Source of the DNA: Devosia salina
GTDB taxonomy: Bacteria; Pseudomonadota; Alphaproteobacteria; Rhizobiales; Devosiaceae
Direction of reading: 5' to 3'
Length of the DNA stretch: 64,000 nucleotides
Assembly: GCF_019504385.1 (NCBI RefSeq)
Contig: NZ_CP080590.1
Coordinates: 2,522,001 to 2,586,000 of the forward strand
The notes beneath the pieces are model-generated. The model was given only the letters and a program-made list of their open reading frames with translations. It was not told where the DNA came from and did no database searches. A program made the translations under genes and the position numbers. The stretch's first letter is position 1. The number at the start of each line of letters is the position of its first letter. Positions 1-7,982 of the stretch are shown here, in pieces.

Positions 1-280
1 CGGCATAGAGCGAGGGCACGCGGATATCCACGGCCATTTCGAGCCCGTTGCGGTCGAGGATTGGCGGACGAGTCGCGGTGATCACGTCGCGCGCCTGCCC
101 TTCGATGGTCTGGTCGGTCTCGACCATTCCCAATTGCACGAGGCGCCCGCCCACCAGGCCAAAACCCAGGATGACGGCCAGGATCATCCAGCGAATGCGC
201 GCCTGCGTGAGGTTGCCCCGCTGCTTGCGGGCGCCGTCCAGCGCGATTGTGGGGGTGAAATCTTCGGTGACGACGGCCAT
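1..280 (-). CDS. ftsI: FtsI / PBP3, septal peptidoglycan transpeptidase (N-terminal part)
   Basis: Only the first 93 codons are in the window; the gene runs off the left edge. The visible part has a basic cytoplasmic tail, one membrane segment at about residues 31-50 (WMILAVILGFGLVGG), and then RPPILDRNG at residues 71-79, the typical start of the periplasmic pedestal domain of class B penicillin-binding proteins. The catalytic serine lies outside the window. The start ATG overlaps the ftsL stop (TAATG), which implies translational coupling in the division cluster. Position after rsmH and ftsL makes FtsI the clear choice over other class B PBPs. Confidence 0.93.
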   Translation of the reverse strand, partial: MAVVTEDFTPTIALDGARKQRGNLTQARIRWMILAVILGFGLVGGRLVQLGMVETDQTIEGQARDVITATRPPILDRNGLEMAVDIRVPSLYA

Positions 281-663
281 TATTCGATACCCTCCATCTG
301 GAGAATGGCGTCAATCGGGTCGATGCCTTCGGCAATGGCGGCAAACAGCGCATCCATGCCTTCGGTATCGGGCGCCGCCGGACGCATGGGCAGGGCAGCG
401 AAGGACCCGAACTGTTCCTGCTGCACCGGCCCGATGGCCAGCTCCGCCTGGTGGCGCTGCACGATGGGATCGATATGGCCCGGCTGGTTCAGCACCGCCC
501 AATCGGCCTTGAGCAGCGAGAGCTGCCCCTCCTGGTCGCTGATCTGCGCGATCAGTGCCGTCCGCTCCGACGCAGTGCCCTCGATCGAAAACTTGAGCGC
601 ATAGACCCCGGCCAGCATGGCGACGGAAGCAAAGAGCAGGAAGATATTGAGATTGCGGATCAT
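280..663 (-). CDS. ftsL: Cell division protein FtsL
   Basis: A 127-residue bitopic membrane protein of the divisome; it partners with FtsB and FtsQ and activates FtsWI. One membrane helix near the N terminus (about residues 5-23, NIFLLFASVAMLAGVYAL) is followed by a coiled-coil-like stretch (about 30-60, SERTALIAQISDQEGQL). FtsL is poorly conserved, so the call rests on size, topology and position between rsmH and ftsI. The start overlaps the end of rsmH by 4 nt (ATGA) and the stop overlaps ftsI by 1 nt, so all three are probably cotranslated. The C-terminal tail of about 50 residues is acidic and low in complexity. Confidence 0.88.
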   Translation of the reverse strand: MIRNLNIFLLFASVAMLAGVYALKFSIEGTASERTALIAQISDQEGQLSLLKADWAVLNQPGHIDPIVQRHQAELAIGPVQQEQFGSFAALPMRPAAPDTEGMDALFAAIAEGIDPIDAILQMEGIE

Positions 664-1661
664 GCGGCGCCCCGGATCTGCGGGACGCCGAGGCCCTTGA
701 GATCGATGGGGCGGGCGGCCTCGCCGGTGCGCACAGCGCTGCGCAACACCGCAGAGCGCGCCCGCGGATTGCGCGCCAGTTCCGCCGCGCCGGACTTGAC
801 CGCCTTGGCGACGGGATGCCAGCGACGTGGCGCCGCCTCGACCTGCGGCAGGTGCCGCGAGGCGGTCGGGCCACCCTTGTCCGGGTCGAAGAAGCGCTTG
901 ACGATGCGGTCCTCGAGCGAATGGAAGCTCACCACGGCCAGCCGTCCACCCTCCACCAGCAGGCGCTCGGCGGCGAACAGCCCCTCGACCAGCTGGTCGA
1001 ACTCGCTGTTGACGGCAATGCGCAGCGCCTGGAACGATCGCGTCGCAGGATGGGCATCGCCAGGCTTGCGGCCAATGGCCTTCTCGATGATGCGTGCCAG
1101 CTCCAGCGTGGTGGCTATGGGCGTGTCCTGCCGTGCCGCGACAATGAACTGGGCGATGCGGCGCGACTTGCGCTCTTCGCCATAGGCATAAAGAAGATTG
1201 GCCAGGTCCTCGGCTTCGAGCCCGTTCACCAGATCCGCCGCGCTGGTGCCCGAGCGGCTCATGCGCATGTCGAGCGGCCCATCGCGCATGAAGGAGAATC
1301 CGCGCTCCGCCTGGTCGAGCTGCATGGAGGAAACGCCGATATCGAGCACCACCGCATCGACCGGCCCCGCGTCGGCCACCAGCGTATCCAGCTCGGAAAA
1401 CGTCCCGGCGACAAAGCGGAAGCGGTCAGGAAAGGCCTGAGTGAGCGCCTCGACATGCGGCGCCACCGAAGGGTCCCGGTCGATGCCGATGACATGGGCG
1501 CCCGCTTCGAGCAGGGCGCGCGAATAGCCTCCTGCCCCGAATGTACCGTCCACGACGCGGCGGCCGGCTACCGGCGAGAGCGCCGATAGCACTTCCTCGA
1601 GCAGGACCGGCACATGCGGACCGCCCTGCACATCGGTTTCGGGCAGGGAAGGCTTGCCCAT
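660..1661 (-). CDS. rsmH: 16S rRNA m4C1402 methyltransferase RsmH (MraW)
   Basis: A SAM-dependent enzyme that N4-methylates C1402 of 16S rRNA in the ribosomal P site. The 333 residues match the family length. The N terminus has the HVPVLLEEV motif, then the SAM-binding VVDGTFGAGGYSRALLE segment (about 36-52), IGIDRDP, and VLDIGVSSMQLDQAERGFSF (about 103-122). The end has SFHSLEDRIVKRFF, conserved in the family. It is the first gene of the visible division cluster; mraZ, its usual upstream neighbour, is absent and a divergent sensor kinase lies there instead. Confidence 0.97.
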   Translation of the reverse strand: MGKPSLPETDVQGGPHVPVLLEEVLSALSPVAGRRVVDGTFGAGGYSRALLEAGAHVIGIDRDPSVAPHVEALTQAFPDRFRFVAGTFSELDTLVADAGPVDAVVLDIGVSSMQLDQAERGFSFMRDGPLDMRMSRSGTSAADLVNGLEAEDLANLLYAYGEERKSRRIAQFIVAARQDTPIATTLELARIIEKAIGRKPGDAHPATRSFQALRIAVNSEFDQLVEGLFAAERLLVEGGRLAVVSFHSLEDRIVKRFFDPDKGGPTASRHLPQVEAAPRRWHPVAKAVKSGAAELARNPRARSAVLRSAVRTGEAARPIDLKGLGVPQIRGAA

Positions 1662-1865
1662 ATCCGCTACTACTCCACTCCGGCTGGTACGACGCCGGTT
1701 ACATAAACTCCGCCCGATCTTGCATACCGACGCTTAAGATTCTGTTTCCCATTCGCATCCGCCTAGGATGCACGCCGGGGCGGGAAAACCGCCCGTCTAT
1801 TAATCTATGCATATTGCCCTTGGGGTCGGATCGGGCGATGAAGGTCCGATCAATCCGGGGAAGCA

Positions 1866-3362
1866 ATGCCGATAACCAGCAAGACATTCGTGCGGTCCAC
1901 CGCCCTGCTGCTGCTTGTCGGCCTGCTGGCGCTGATGGGCATCGTCGGCACGACGCTCTGGCTCGGCGAACGCACCCAGGTCTACTTCAACGAGGTGGTC
2001 GAGGCACGCGAGGCACGCGCCGCGGCCGTCGACCTGCGCTCGCTGCTGCAGGACGCCGAGACCAGCCAGCGCGGCTTCATCATCACCGCCGACCAGCAAT
2101 ATCTCGAACCCTATCAGGCCGCCCTGCCCCAGATCGACGAGGCCATGGACCGCCTCGATGCGGTCCTGCTGCCCTATCCCCAGGCTGCCGAACCGCTCCA
2201 GCAATTGCATGGCGACATCGATTTCAAGCTCGCCGAGATGACCCGCACCATCGAGCTGGTCCAGGCCGACCAGCGGGCGGAAGCCGCCGAAATCATCCGC
2301 ACCGATGCCGGCAAGGAGGCCATGGACCGCGCCCGGACCTTCTTTACCGGGCTGATCGATGCCGCCGATGCCCGCCTCGACCAGGGCGTCGAGGACCAGC
2401 GCAGCACCGCCAACCTTCTGCGCATCGTCTCCATCGTGGGCGCCCTGGTGATCTTTGCCGTGATCGGCGGCGCCATCTGGGCCGTGCTGAGCTATACCCA
2501 GGAACTGGCCAATGCCCGCCGTGCCGTCGAGGAGGCCAATTCGAGCCTTGAAGAGCGGGTGCGTGCGCGCACGGCCGACTTGGGCAAGGCCAATGAGGAA
2601 ATCCAGCGCTTCGCCTATATCGTCACCCATGACCTGCGCGCCCCCCTGGTCAACATCATGGGCTTTACCGCCGAGCTCGAAACCAGCGTCGAGGCGGTCA
2701 GGACCTATATGGAATCCCAGCCAGTCAACGAGGATGACCCCGCGGCCGGTGAAGCCCGTCTTGCCGCCACCGAGGACCTGCCCGAGGCCATCACCTTCAT
2801 CCGCGCCGCCACCCGCAAGATGGACGGCCTGATCAACGCCATCCTCAAGATTTCCCGCGAAGGGCGCCGCCAGCTCAAGCCCGAGCCGGTCGACCTGTCC
2901 GAGGTCGCCGAGGCCAGCGCCGCGGCGGTGCATCATCAGGTCAGCGAGCGCGAGGGCGAGATCACCACCGATATCCGCGTGGGCAAGCTCATCACCGACC
3001 GCCTGTCGCTCGAGCAGATCCTGGGCAATATGCTCGACAATGCCGTCAAGTATCAGGAGCCGGACCGGCCCCTGCGGGTCGCCATCAAGGCGCGCCATGT
3101 CCCGGGCAATCGTGTCATCCTTGAGATCGAGGACAATGGGCGCGGCATTGCCGACACCGACCATGAGCGGGTGTTTGAATTGTTCCGGCGTTCCGGCTCG
3201 CAGACCAGTGCCGGCGAAGGCATCGGCCTGGCACATGTGCGCACCATGGTGCGCAGCCTGGGCGGCGACGTCACGCTGACCTCGAAACTGGGGGAAGGCA
3301 CCACCTTCATCATCAATCTGCCGCGCGACGCGCGCAGCTATCTAGGGAGCTTTGGCGCATGA
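1866..3362 (+). CDS. CHASE3-domain membrane sensor histidine kinase
   Basis: A 498-residue membrane kinase. An N-terminal helix (about residues 10-33) and a second helix (about 184-208) bracket a periplasmic CHASE3-type domain with the characteristic ETSQRGFIITADQQYL. A coiled-coil linker follows. The HisKA domain carries the phospho-acceptor His255 (IVTHDLRAPLVNIMGF), and the HATPase has an N box (NMLDNAVKYQ) and G boxes (DNGRG, GEGIGLAHV). The CheY-like gene downstream overlaps its end by 4 nt, so they form an operon and are likely cognate. The ligand is unknown. It could be related to the phytochrome-type kinases that pair with Rcp1-like regulators, but no photosensory domain is present. 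Confidence 0.9.
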   Translation: MPITSKTFVRSTALLLLVGLLALMGIVGTTLWLGERTQVYFNEVVEAREARAAAVDLRSLLQDAETSQRGFIITADQQYLEPYQAALPQIDEAMDRLDAVLLPYPQAAEPLQQLHGDIDFKLAEMTRTIELVQADQRAEAAEIIRTDAGKEAMDRARTFFTGLIDAADARLDQGVEDQRSTANLLRIVSIVGALVIFAVIGGAIWAVLSYTQELANARRAVEEANSSLEERVRARTADLGKANEEIQRFAYIVTHDLRAPLVNIMGFTAELETSVEAVRTYMESQPVNEDDPAAGEARLAATEDLPEAITFIRAATRKMDGLINAILKISREGRRQLKPEPVDLSEVAEASAAAVHHQVSEREGEITTDIRVGKLITDRLSLEQILGNMLDNAVKYQEPDRPLRVAIKARHVPGNRVILEIEDNGRGIADTDHERVFELFRRSGSQTSAGEGIGLAHVRTMVRSLGGDVTLTSKLGEGTTFIINLPRDARSYLGSFGA

Positions 3363-3802
3363 ACAATGCACGGCCCGTCACCATCATCATGGTTGAGGAC
3401 GACGAGGGGCATGCCCGCCTCATCGAGAAGAACATTCGCCGCGCCGGTGTCGCCAACGAGATCGTCCCCTTCACCAACGGCACCGAGGCCCTGGCCTATC
3501 TGCTTGGGCCGGACGGCTCAGGCCTGGTCAACAAGGGCCGCCAGCTGCTGGTGCTGCTCGACCTCAACCTGCCCGACATGACCGGCATCGACATCCTCGA
3601 AAAGGTCAAGGGCAACGAACACACCAAGCGCTCGCCCGTGGTGGTGCTGACCACCACCGACGACCAGCGCGAAATCCAGCGCTGCTACGATCTGGGCGCC
3701 AATGTCTACATCACCAAGCCGGTCGATTACGAAGGGTTCGCCAACGCCATCAAGCAGTTGGGTCTCTTCTTCTCGGTCATGCAGATTCCCGAGGCCGAAT
3801 AG
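3359..3802 (+). CDS. CheY-like single-domain response regulator (Rcp1 type)
   Basis: A 147-residue stand-alone receiver domain. Acidic pocket EDDE (residues 13-16), phospho-acceptor Asp68 in LVLLDLNLPDMTG, conserved Thr in LTTTDD, and Lys in ITKPVD. The long loop before Asp68 and the GTEALAYLLG segment are typical of Rcp1-like regulators that work with CHASE3 or phytochrome kinases. There is no output domain, so it acts through protein contacts or as a phosphate shuttle. Its start overlaps the upstream kinase by 4 nt, and the receiver-kinase gene follows 6 nt after its stop. Confidence 0.92.
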   Translation: MNNARPVTIIMVEDDEGHARLIEKNIRRAGVANEIVPFTNGTEALAYLLGPDGSGLVNKGRQLLVLLDLNLPDMTGIDILEKVKGNEHTKRSPVVVLTTTDDQREIQRCYDLGANVYITKPVDYEGFANAIKQLGLFFSVMQIPEAE

Positions 3803-3808
3803 CCCACG

Positions 3809-4840
3809 ATGCCGAACCGTACGCCGCATGTTCTCTACATCGATGACGACCCGGGCCTGAGCCGCCTGGTCGAGAAGGCCATGCTGCGCCGCGGCTACAT
3901 CTTCGATCACGCCGAAACCGCCGAGGCCGGGCTCGCGCTGATCCGCCAGGGCGGCATCGACGTGGTGGCACTCGATCACTACCTGCCCACGGGCACGGGC
4001 CTCGACGTCCTCAAGGGCCTCGAAGGCATGGAAGACCGGCCCACCGTGGTCTATTGCACCGGCTCGGAAGAAACCGACATCGCCGTCGCCGCGCTGAAAT
4101 CGGGCGCCACCGATTTCGTACCCAAGACGCTGTCCGACGAGTTCATGGAACTGCTCGTCGCCTCCATCGACCACGCCATCGACCGCGTGCGGCTCAACCG
4201 CGCCAAGGCCCAGGCCGAGCGCGAAGTGCACGAGGCCCGCGAGCGCGCCGAAATGCTGCTCGGCGAGGTCAATCACCGCGTCGCCAATTCGCTGGCCATG
4301 GTCGCCGCCCTGGTCGGCCTGCAGGCCAATGCCGTCGAGGACGCCGAGGCCAAGCGCGCCCTCAGCGAGACCCAGGCCCGCATCCAGGCCATCGCCGGGG
4401 TGCACCGGCACCTCTACAATTCCGACGATGTGCGCACCGTGCAGGTGGGCGACTATCTCAATAGCCTGGTGGGCGAACTTGAAAACACCCTTCAGGCCGA
4501 GGGCCGCACCGCCAGCATCCGGGTGGATGTCGAGGGCTTCCCCATGCCCACCGAAAAAGTGGCCTCGCTGGGCGTCATCGTCACCGAACTGGTCACCAAC
4601 GCACTCAAATATGCCTATGCCGGTCGCGAGCCGGGCGAGGTGCGCGTGCACATGGTGCGCGAGGACGGTTCGGTCCGCCTCACCGTCGAGGACGATGGCA
4701 TCGGCTGGGCCGGCACCGGCAAGCCGCAGGGCACGGGCCTGGGCAGCCGCATCGTCAAGGCCATGGCCCACAGCCTGGGTGCCAGCGTCGCCTATGGCGA
4801 AGGCCCCGGCACCCGCGTCCACGTCACCTTCGCGGCCTGA
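3809..4840 (+). CDS. Receiver domain-HisKA_2 histidine kinase fusion
   Basis: 343 residues, soluble. Residues 1-120 are a receiver domain with acidic pocket IDDD and phospho-acceptor Asp56 (VVALDHYLP). After a charged helical linker comes a HisKA_2 domain with His156 in GEVNHRVANSLAMVAALVGLQ, then a HATPase (ELVTNALKYAY, VEDDGIGW, GTGLGSRIV). This architecture lets the upstream kinase or CheY-like protein control a second kinase, as in the branched phosphorelays of alphaproteobacteria. It is the third gene of a tight operon (6-nt spacer) and is followed by a strong hairpin terminator. Confidence 0.9.
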   Translation: MPNRTPHVLYIDDDPGLSRLVEKAMLRRGYIFDHAETAEAGLALIRQGGIDVVALDHYLPTGTGLDVLKGLEGMEDRPTVVYCTGSEETDIAVAALKSGATDFVPKTLSDEFMELLVASIDHAIDRVRLNRAKAQAEREVHEARERAEMLLGEVNHRVANSLAMVAALVGLQANAVEDAEAKRALSETQARIQAIAGVHRHLYNSDDVRTVQVGDYLNSLVGELENTLQAEGRTASIRVDVEGFPMPTEKVASLGVIVTELVTNALKYAYAGREPGEVRVHMVREDGSVRLTVEDDGIGWAGTGKPQGTGLGSRIVKAMAHSLGASVAYGEGPGTRVHVTFAA

Positions 4841-4849
4841 GCCCGCAAA

Positions 4850-4872
4850 AAATCGCCCCGGTGGGGCGATTT
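4850..4872. terminator. Bidirectional rho-independent terminator
   Basis: A perfect 10-bp stem (AAATCGCCCC / GGGGCGATTT) with a 3-nt loop lies between the convergent genes ending at 4840 and 4894. A run of six A on the left gives a T6 tail on the minus strand, so it best serves the oxidoreductase gene and also backs up the signalling operon. Confidence 0.8.
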
Positions 4873-4893
4873 CAGGTCTCAAGGCCATGAGAG

Positions 4894-5937
4894 CTATGCT
4901 CGAATGGCCGAACCGGCCGCCGCCCCCTCCGTCGCGCTCGTCAACAAGAGCGGCGCCTGCGCGACGGGCATGGCGACCACCACATCACCCGCCTTCACCT
5001 CGCGCTCCACATAGCGGTGCGCGTCCACGATCTGGTCGAGCGGAAACACCCGGTCGGTCACCGGGCGCAGGACGCCTCGTGCCAGAAGGTCGTTGAGGAT
5101 GTGCAGGTCGTTGAGCTTGTCCACCTCATTGCGCAGGCCCGTGGTCGCCAGCCGGCCGCGCTTACCGCCGCGTTTGCCGCCGGTCAGCATCAGCCAGAAA
5201 ATGCCCCAGCTCGGCACGGTGGTCAGATAGATCCCGCCCGGCCTGAGCGCCGGAGCACTGCGCGCAAAGCTCGATTTGCCCACCGCATCGAAGATTACGT
5301 CATAGGCGCCAGGATTGGCCGTGAAATCCGCCTGTTGCCGGTCGATGAAATGATCGGCTCCCAGCCGCTCCACCAGGGCCCGATGACGGCCCGAGGCCAC
5401 AGCCGTCACCTCGCCCCCAAAATGGTGCGCCAACTGCACCGCCATGGCGCCCACGCTGCTGGCCGCGCCATTGATCAGCACCCGATCGCCGGGCTTCACC
5501 CTGGCTTCGTCACGCATGAACGGCATCGCGGTGAGATAGGCATAGCTCATGCCGCCCAGCGGCAGCAGTTCCACCCCGTCCGGCACCTTCACCAGCGCGG
5601 CGCTTTCCTTGACGCACACATATTCGGCCATGCCGCCCAGGCTCGCTCCGGTGCAGCCATGTACCCGGTCCCCCACGGCAAAGCGCGTCACCCCCGGGCC
5701 CAATTCGGCGACCACACCGGCAATATCGTCCCCAAGCACATCCAGCTTGGGCCGGAACAGCCCGCCGAAGAACCGCACGATGAACGGATCGGCCTTGCGA
5801 AAGGCGCAATCCGCCAATGTTACGGTGCTGGCATGCACTTCGACCAGCACCTTTCCCGCGCCCGGGACCGGCCGCGCTCGGTCAACGATCTCGATGACCT
5901 CGGGGCCGCCATAGCGTTTCTGTGCAGCAACTTTCAT
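4894..5937 (-). CDS. NAD(P)-dependent zinc-less MDR oxidoreductase (quinone reductase-like)
   Basis: 347 residues of the medium-chain dehydrogenase/reductase superfamily. An N-terminal GroES-like domain (GGPEVIEIVD, VLGDDIAGVVAELGPGV, FAVGDRVHG) is followed by a Rossmann fold with the nucleotide-binding GAASSVGAMAVQLAHHFG (about residues 152-170). The cysteine ligands of the structural zinc lobe are missing, so it belongs with the zinc-independent quinone reductase and reductase branch. The C terminus has an Ala-rich extension past the usual end. The substrate cannot be told from sequence. It is followed by a terminator and preceded, about 100 bp away, by a regulator gene on the same strand. 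Confidence 0.85.
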   Translation of the reverse strand: MKVAAQKRYGGPEVIEIVDRARPVPGAGKVLVEVHASTVTLADCAFRKADPFIVRFFGGLFRPKLDVLGDDIAGVVAELGPGVTRFAVGDRVHGCTGASLGGMAEYVCVKESAALVKVPDGVELLPLGGMSYAYLTAMPFMRDEARVKPGDRVLINGAASSVGAMAVQLAHHFGGEVTAVASGRHRALVERLGADHFIDRQQADFTANPGAYDVIFDAVGKSSFARSAPALRPGGIYLTTVPSWGIFWLMLTGGKRGGKRGRLATTGLRNEVDKLNDLHILNDLLARGVLRPVTDRVFPLDQIVDAHRYVEREVKAGDVVVAMPVAQAPLLLTSATEGAAAGSAIRA

Positions 5938-6042
5938 CGCTCAAATCTCCATGCGTGTTGTCTCGCGCGGCCGGGCGGTTGCGTCGGGGTCGCAAAGTCT
6001 GGTCGGCTTCATTCGGCTCAGTCCGGCCCGAAGGCCCCCGGT

Positions 6043-6279
6043 TCAGGCCGGGTCGGCCTCGGGTGGCGTCCACTGGAACACCGCGTCCAGCGGCACGCCG
6101 AACACATGGGCGATGCGGAAGGCCACCTCCAGCGAGGGCGAATAGCGCCCCTGCTCGATCGCCACGATGGTCTGCCGCGTCACGCCCACCTTTTCCGCCA
6201 GCGCCGCCTGGGTCATCTCGCCGGCATGAAAGCGCAGCGTGCGGATGGTATTGCTGACATTGGCCTGTCCCTTGCCCAT
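6043..6279 (-). CDS. Small Cro/CI-type (XRE) transcriptional regulator
   Basis: 78 residues, almost entirely one helix-turn-helix domain: MTQAALAEKVGVTRQTIVAIEQGRYSPSLEVAFRIAHVF with the usual Q-A-L-A and RQTI recognition pattern. It lacks a ligand domain. It lies 5 nt after a small membrane protein gene on the same strand. Such pairs of short XRE regulators and small multi-spanning membrane proteins recur in bacteria and are usually autoregulated; that role is inferred here. Confidence 0.88.
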   Translation of the reverse strand: MGKGQANVSNTIRTLRFHAGEMTQAALAEKVGVTRQTIVAIEQGRYSPSLEVAFRIAHVFGVPLDAVFQWTPPEADPA

Positions 6280-6284
6280 CGCGC

Positions 6285-6713
6285 TTACATCGTCCGGTAG
6301 AAATAGAGTTCGGAGGCGGCATTGATCGTCCCGCCGATCACCGGCGCCACGAACAGCGCATAAACCGCCAGATTGCCCCCTGCCCCCAGCGCCAGCGGGA
6401 TCAGCGCCAGCGCCGCGAGAATCGAGGTCGCTATCGCGCTGTTGCGCTGGCTCTTGGCCGACACCAGATGGTCGCGCTCATCGGCCGGCTCGTCCTTCAG
6501 CTCCGCGCCCTGGGCGATCGACACCAGGATGGTGCCGATGATCGCGCCCACGATGTTGAACCCGATCATCGCCCCCACCGCCCAAAGCAGTTTTGTGGCG
6601 ATCTCCGCCGTCGAACCCGTCGCCCCGCCATTGAGCGCATCCAACGCCAGCCAGCCACCAACCCCGGCCACCCCCAGCAACTGCACCCAGGCCATCATTT
6701 CCTTCGACGTCAT
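6285..6713 (-). CDS. Small membrane protein paired with XRE regulator
   Basis: 142 residues from the ATG at 6713 (MTSKEMMAW); an in-frame ATG at 6725 is an alternative. Longer versions would begin upstream of the predicted transcription start and are rejected. Four hydrophobic segments are visible (about 9-26, 37-61 with FNIVGAIIGTILVSIA, 90-110 with SILAALALIPLALGAG, 113-131). A short charged loop (ELKDEPADERDHL) separates the halves. I do not recognise the family with certainty; it resembles the small membrane partners of XRE regulators. It is the first gene of the two-gene operon. Confidence 0.75.
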   Translation of the reverse strand: MTSKEMMAWVQLLGVAGVGGWLALDALNGGATGSTAEIATKLLWAVGAMIGFNIVGAIIGTILVSIAQGAELKDEPADERDHLVSAKSQRNSAIATSILAALALIPLALGAGGNLAVYALFVAPVIGGTINAASELYFYRTM

Positions 6714-6743
6714 CGCGCACACCATGTCTCGTTTACTGGACGC

Positions 6744-6772
6744 AAGGTATGGGAAAGGCGACGTTGTGTCAA
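6744..6772 (-). promoter_or_regulatory. Sigma-70-type promoter for the membrane protein-XRE operon
   Basis: On the minus strand TTGACA (6772-6767) is separated by exactly 17 nt from TACCTT (6749-6744). The expected start near 6737 lies 12-24 nt before the ATGs at 6725 and 6713. A TGACGTCA palindrome sits just upstream (about 6783-6790), a possible operator. Confidence 0.5.
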
Positions 6773-6948
6773 TTATTTCATACATGACGTCAGACAGGGC
6801 CGACAATTACGTCGCTTGCGATCGGCATGTTCGCAAGGACCACGCTTTGTATGCGGTGGGTTCAGGATGTCTTATTTGGGGTGGTTTGCGGAAAGACGGC
6901 TTTGGGGCAAGATGGCGCGAAAGCGGACACTGGTGACGGTAGATAGTA

Positions 6949-7699
6949 ATGCGGAAAGTTCTATCAGCGCTCACGCTGCTGTGCATTTCAGCCTTCGGTA
7001 CGATAACCACATCGGCCCAATCGACTGGATATGATGACATCCAAATACAGGTTGGCCACGAGAGGTTTGTGTTGACCCCGACACCTGCACTGACCGTGCA
7101 TGGGATTGGCACGTCGCCTGGTGCACTCGATCCGACCCTGGGCGAAACTTTCTATTTTGGAGAACCCGAACTTCCGGCATTGGAACCAATGTCTCCAGAA
7201 TGCCGCTTGGCGAGCCATTTCTGGGGGCGACGTGCCCCAAGCTTTAGCCTTCACTTACTTCTTGAACTGCGCGTCAAATCCTCAGCTACCGACAAATCTG
7301 GTTTCCCTCTGCCAAATTCCCCTGCTTGAAAAAGGACTTCTATTCAACATCAGGGAAAAAGCACCGGGGCGCGAGATCGGAACGAATTTGGATCGTCCAA
7401 GACCGGAGCGACCCTTGGCTGCTCCGGTGAGCCAGGATGGTTCCATGACTGTACGCAACGACGGCAGGGCATACTGGGAGGGGCAATTGGCCGATGGCCC
7501 AGTCGCGGTTCGCTGCGAGAAGCGGCCCGAAAGCGGCAACTACGAATGCTCACATTCCCGGGCTCTAACGCCGACAACTTACTACCGTATCGTATTCTTG
7601 CTGGCTGGCGAAAACCCACCGCCATCTGATGCCGAATGGCTATCGTTCTCGAGCGCGGTAGCGGAGATATTTCGCGGTGTCGTAACCCCACTTCATTGA
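6949..7699 (+). pseudogene. Exported protein gene broken by a frameshift at a G5 run
   Basis: Two overlapping reading frames make sense only when joined. The first, from ATG 6949, starts with a signal peptide (MRKVLSALTLLCISAFGTIT, cleavage near TSA-QS) and continues to about 7222. The second frame continues from about 7228 to the stop at 7697-7699 with GDVPQALAFTYFLNC and later EGQLADGPVAVRCEKR and YYRIVFLLAGENPPPSDAEW. Removing one G from the run 7223-7227 fuses them into one protein of about 250 residues. I do not recognise the family. The region is AT-richer than its surroundings, which fits transfer. It is either a real inactivation or a homopolymer sequencing error. Confidence 0.5.
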
Positions 7700-7863
7700 C
7701 CCTTCCCTGACCGGAAGGCGCGACAGCCGATATGCTGCATTGCAAGATGAGCTACATCACGGTGTCCCCTTCCAAGCTTCGCGTACACCAGTCTGTAGGG
7801 CCGAAATGGGGTCGAAATCGGTCTTCCGGTTTTGTCTCTTTGTTTCCACCCCACCGGCCGTCA

Positions 7864-7884
7864 CCCTCGGCCTTGAGCCGAGGG
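7864..7884. repeat. REP-like palindrome (CCCTCGGC...GCCGAGGG)
   Basis: An 8-bp perfect stem around a CTTGA loop. It is one of at least four copies of the same element in the window (also 9234-9254, a split copy at the IS ends, and a shortened copy at 17547-17565). The 7700-7983 interval around it contains no convincing gene; a weak stem (CCTTCC/GGAAGG, 7701-7718) follows the broken gene. Confidence 0.75.
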
Positions 7885-7982
7885 CCCTGTACTTTGGGGG
7901 TTTGGCAGGGGCGCTGTGAAGCGACACAAGTCTGAATAGGCGCGATCTCTGGGATCACATCGCCAAGTGAAGAGCCCTCGGG

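Noticed and set aside
1800..3236. 478-codon minus-strand frame across the CHASE3 kinase gene
   Set aside because: Mirror frame of a real gene with clear kinase domains on the plus strand; translation is Gly/Asp-rich without domains.
7732..7935. 67-codon frame over the REP palindrome before the IS
   Set aside because: Crosses a structured repeat, has no ribosome site, and composition does not resemble coding DNA here.
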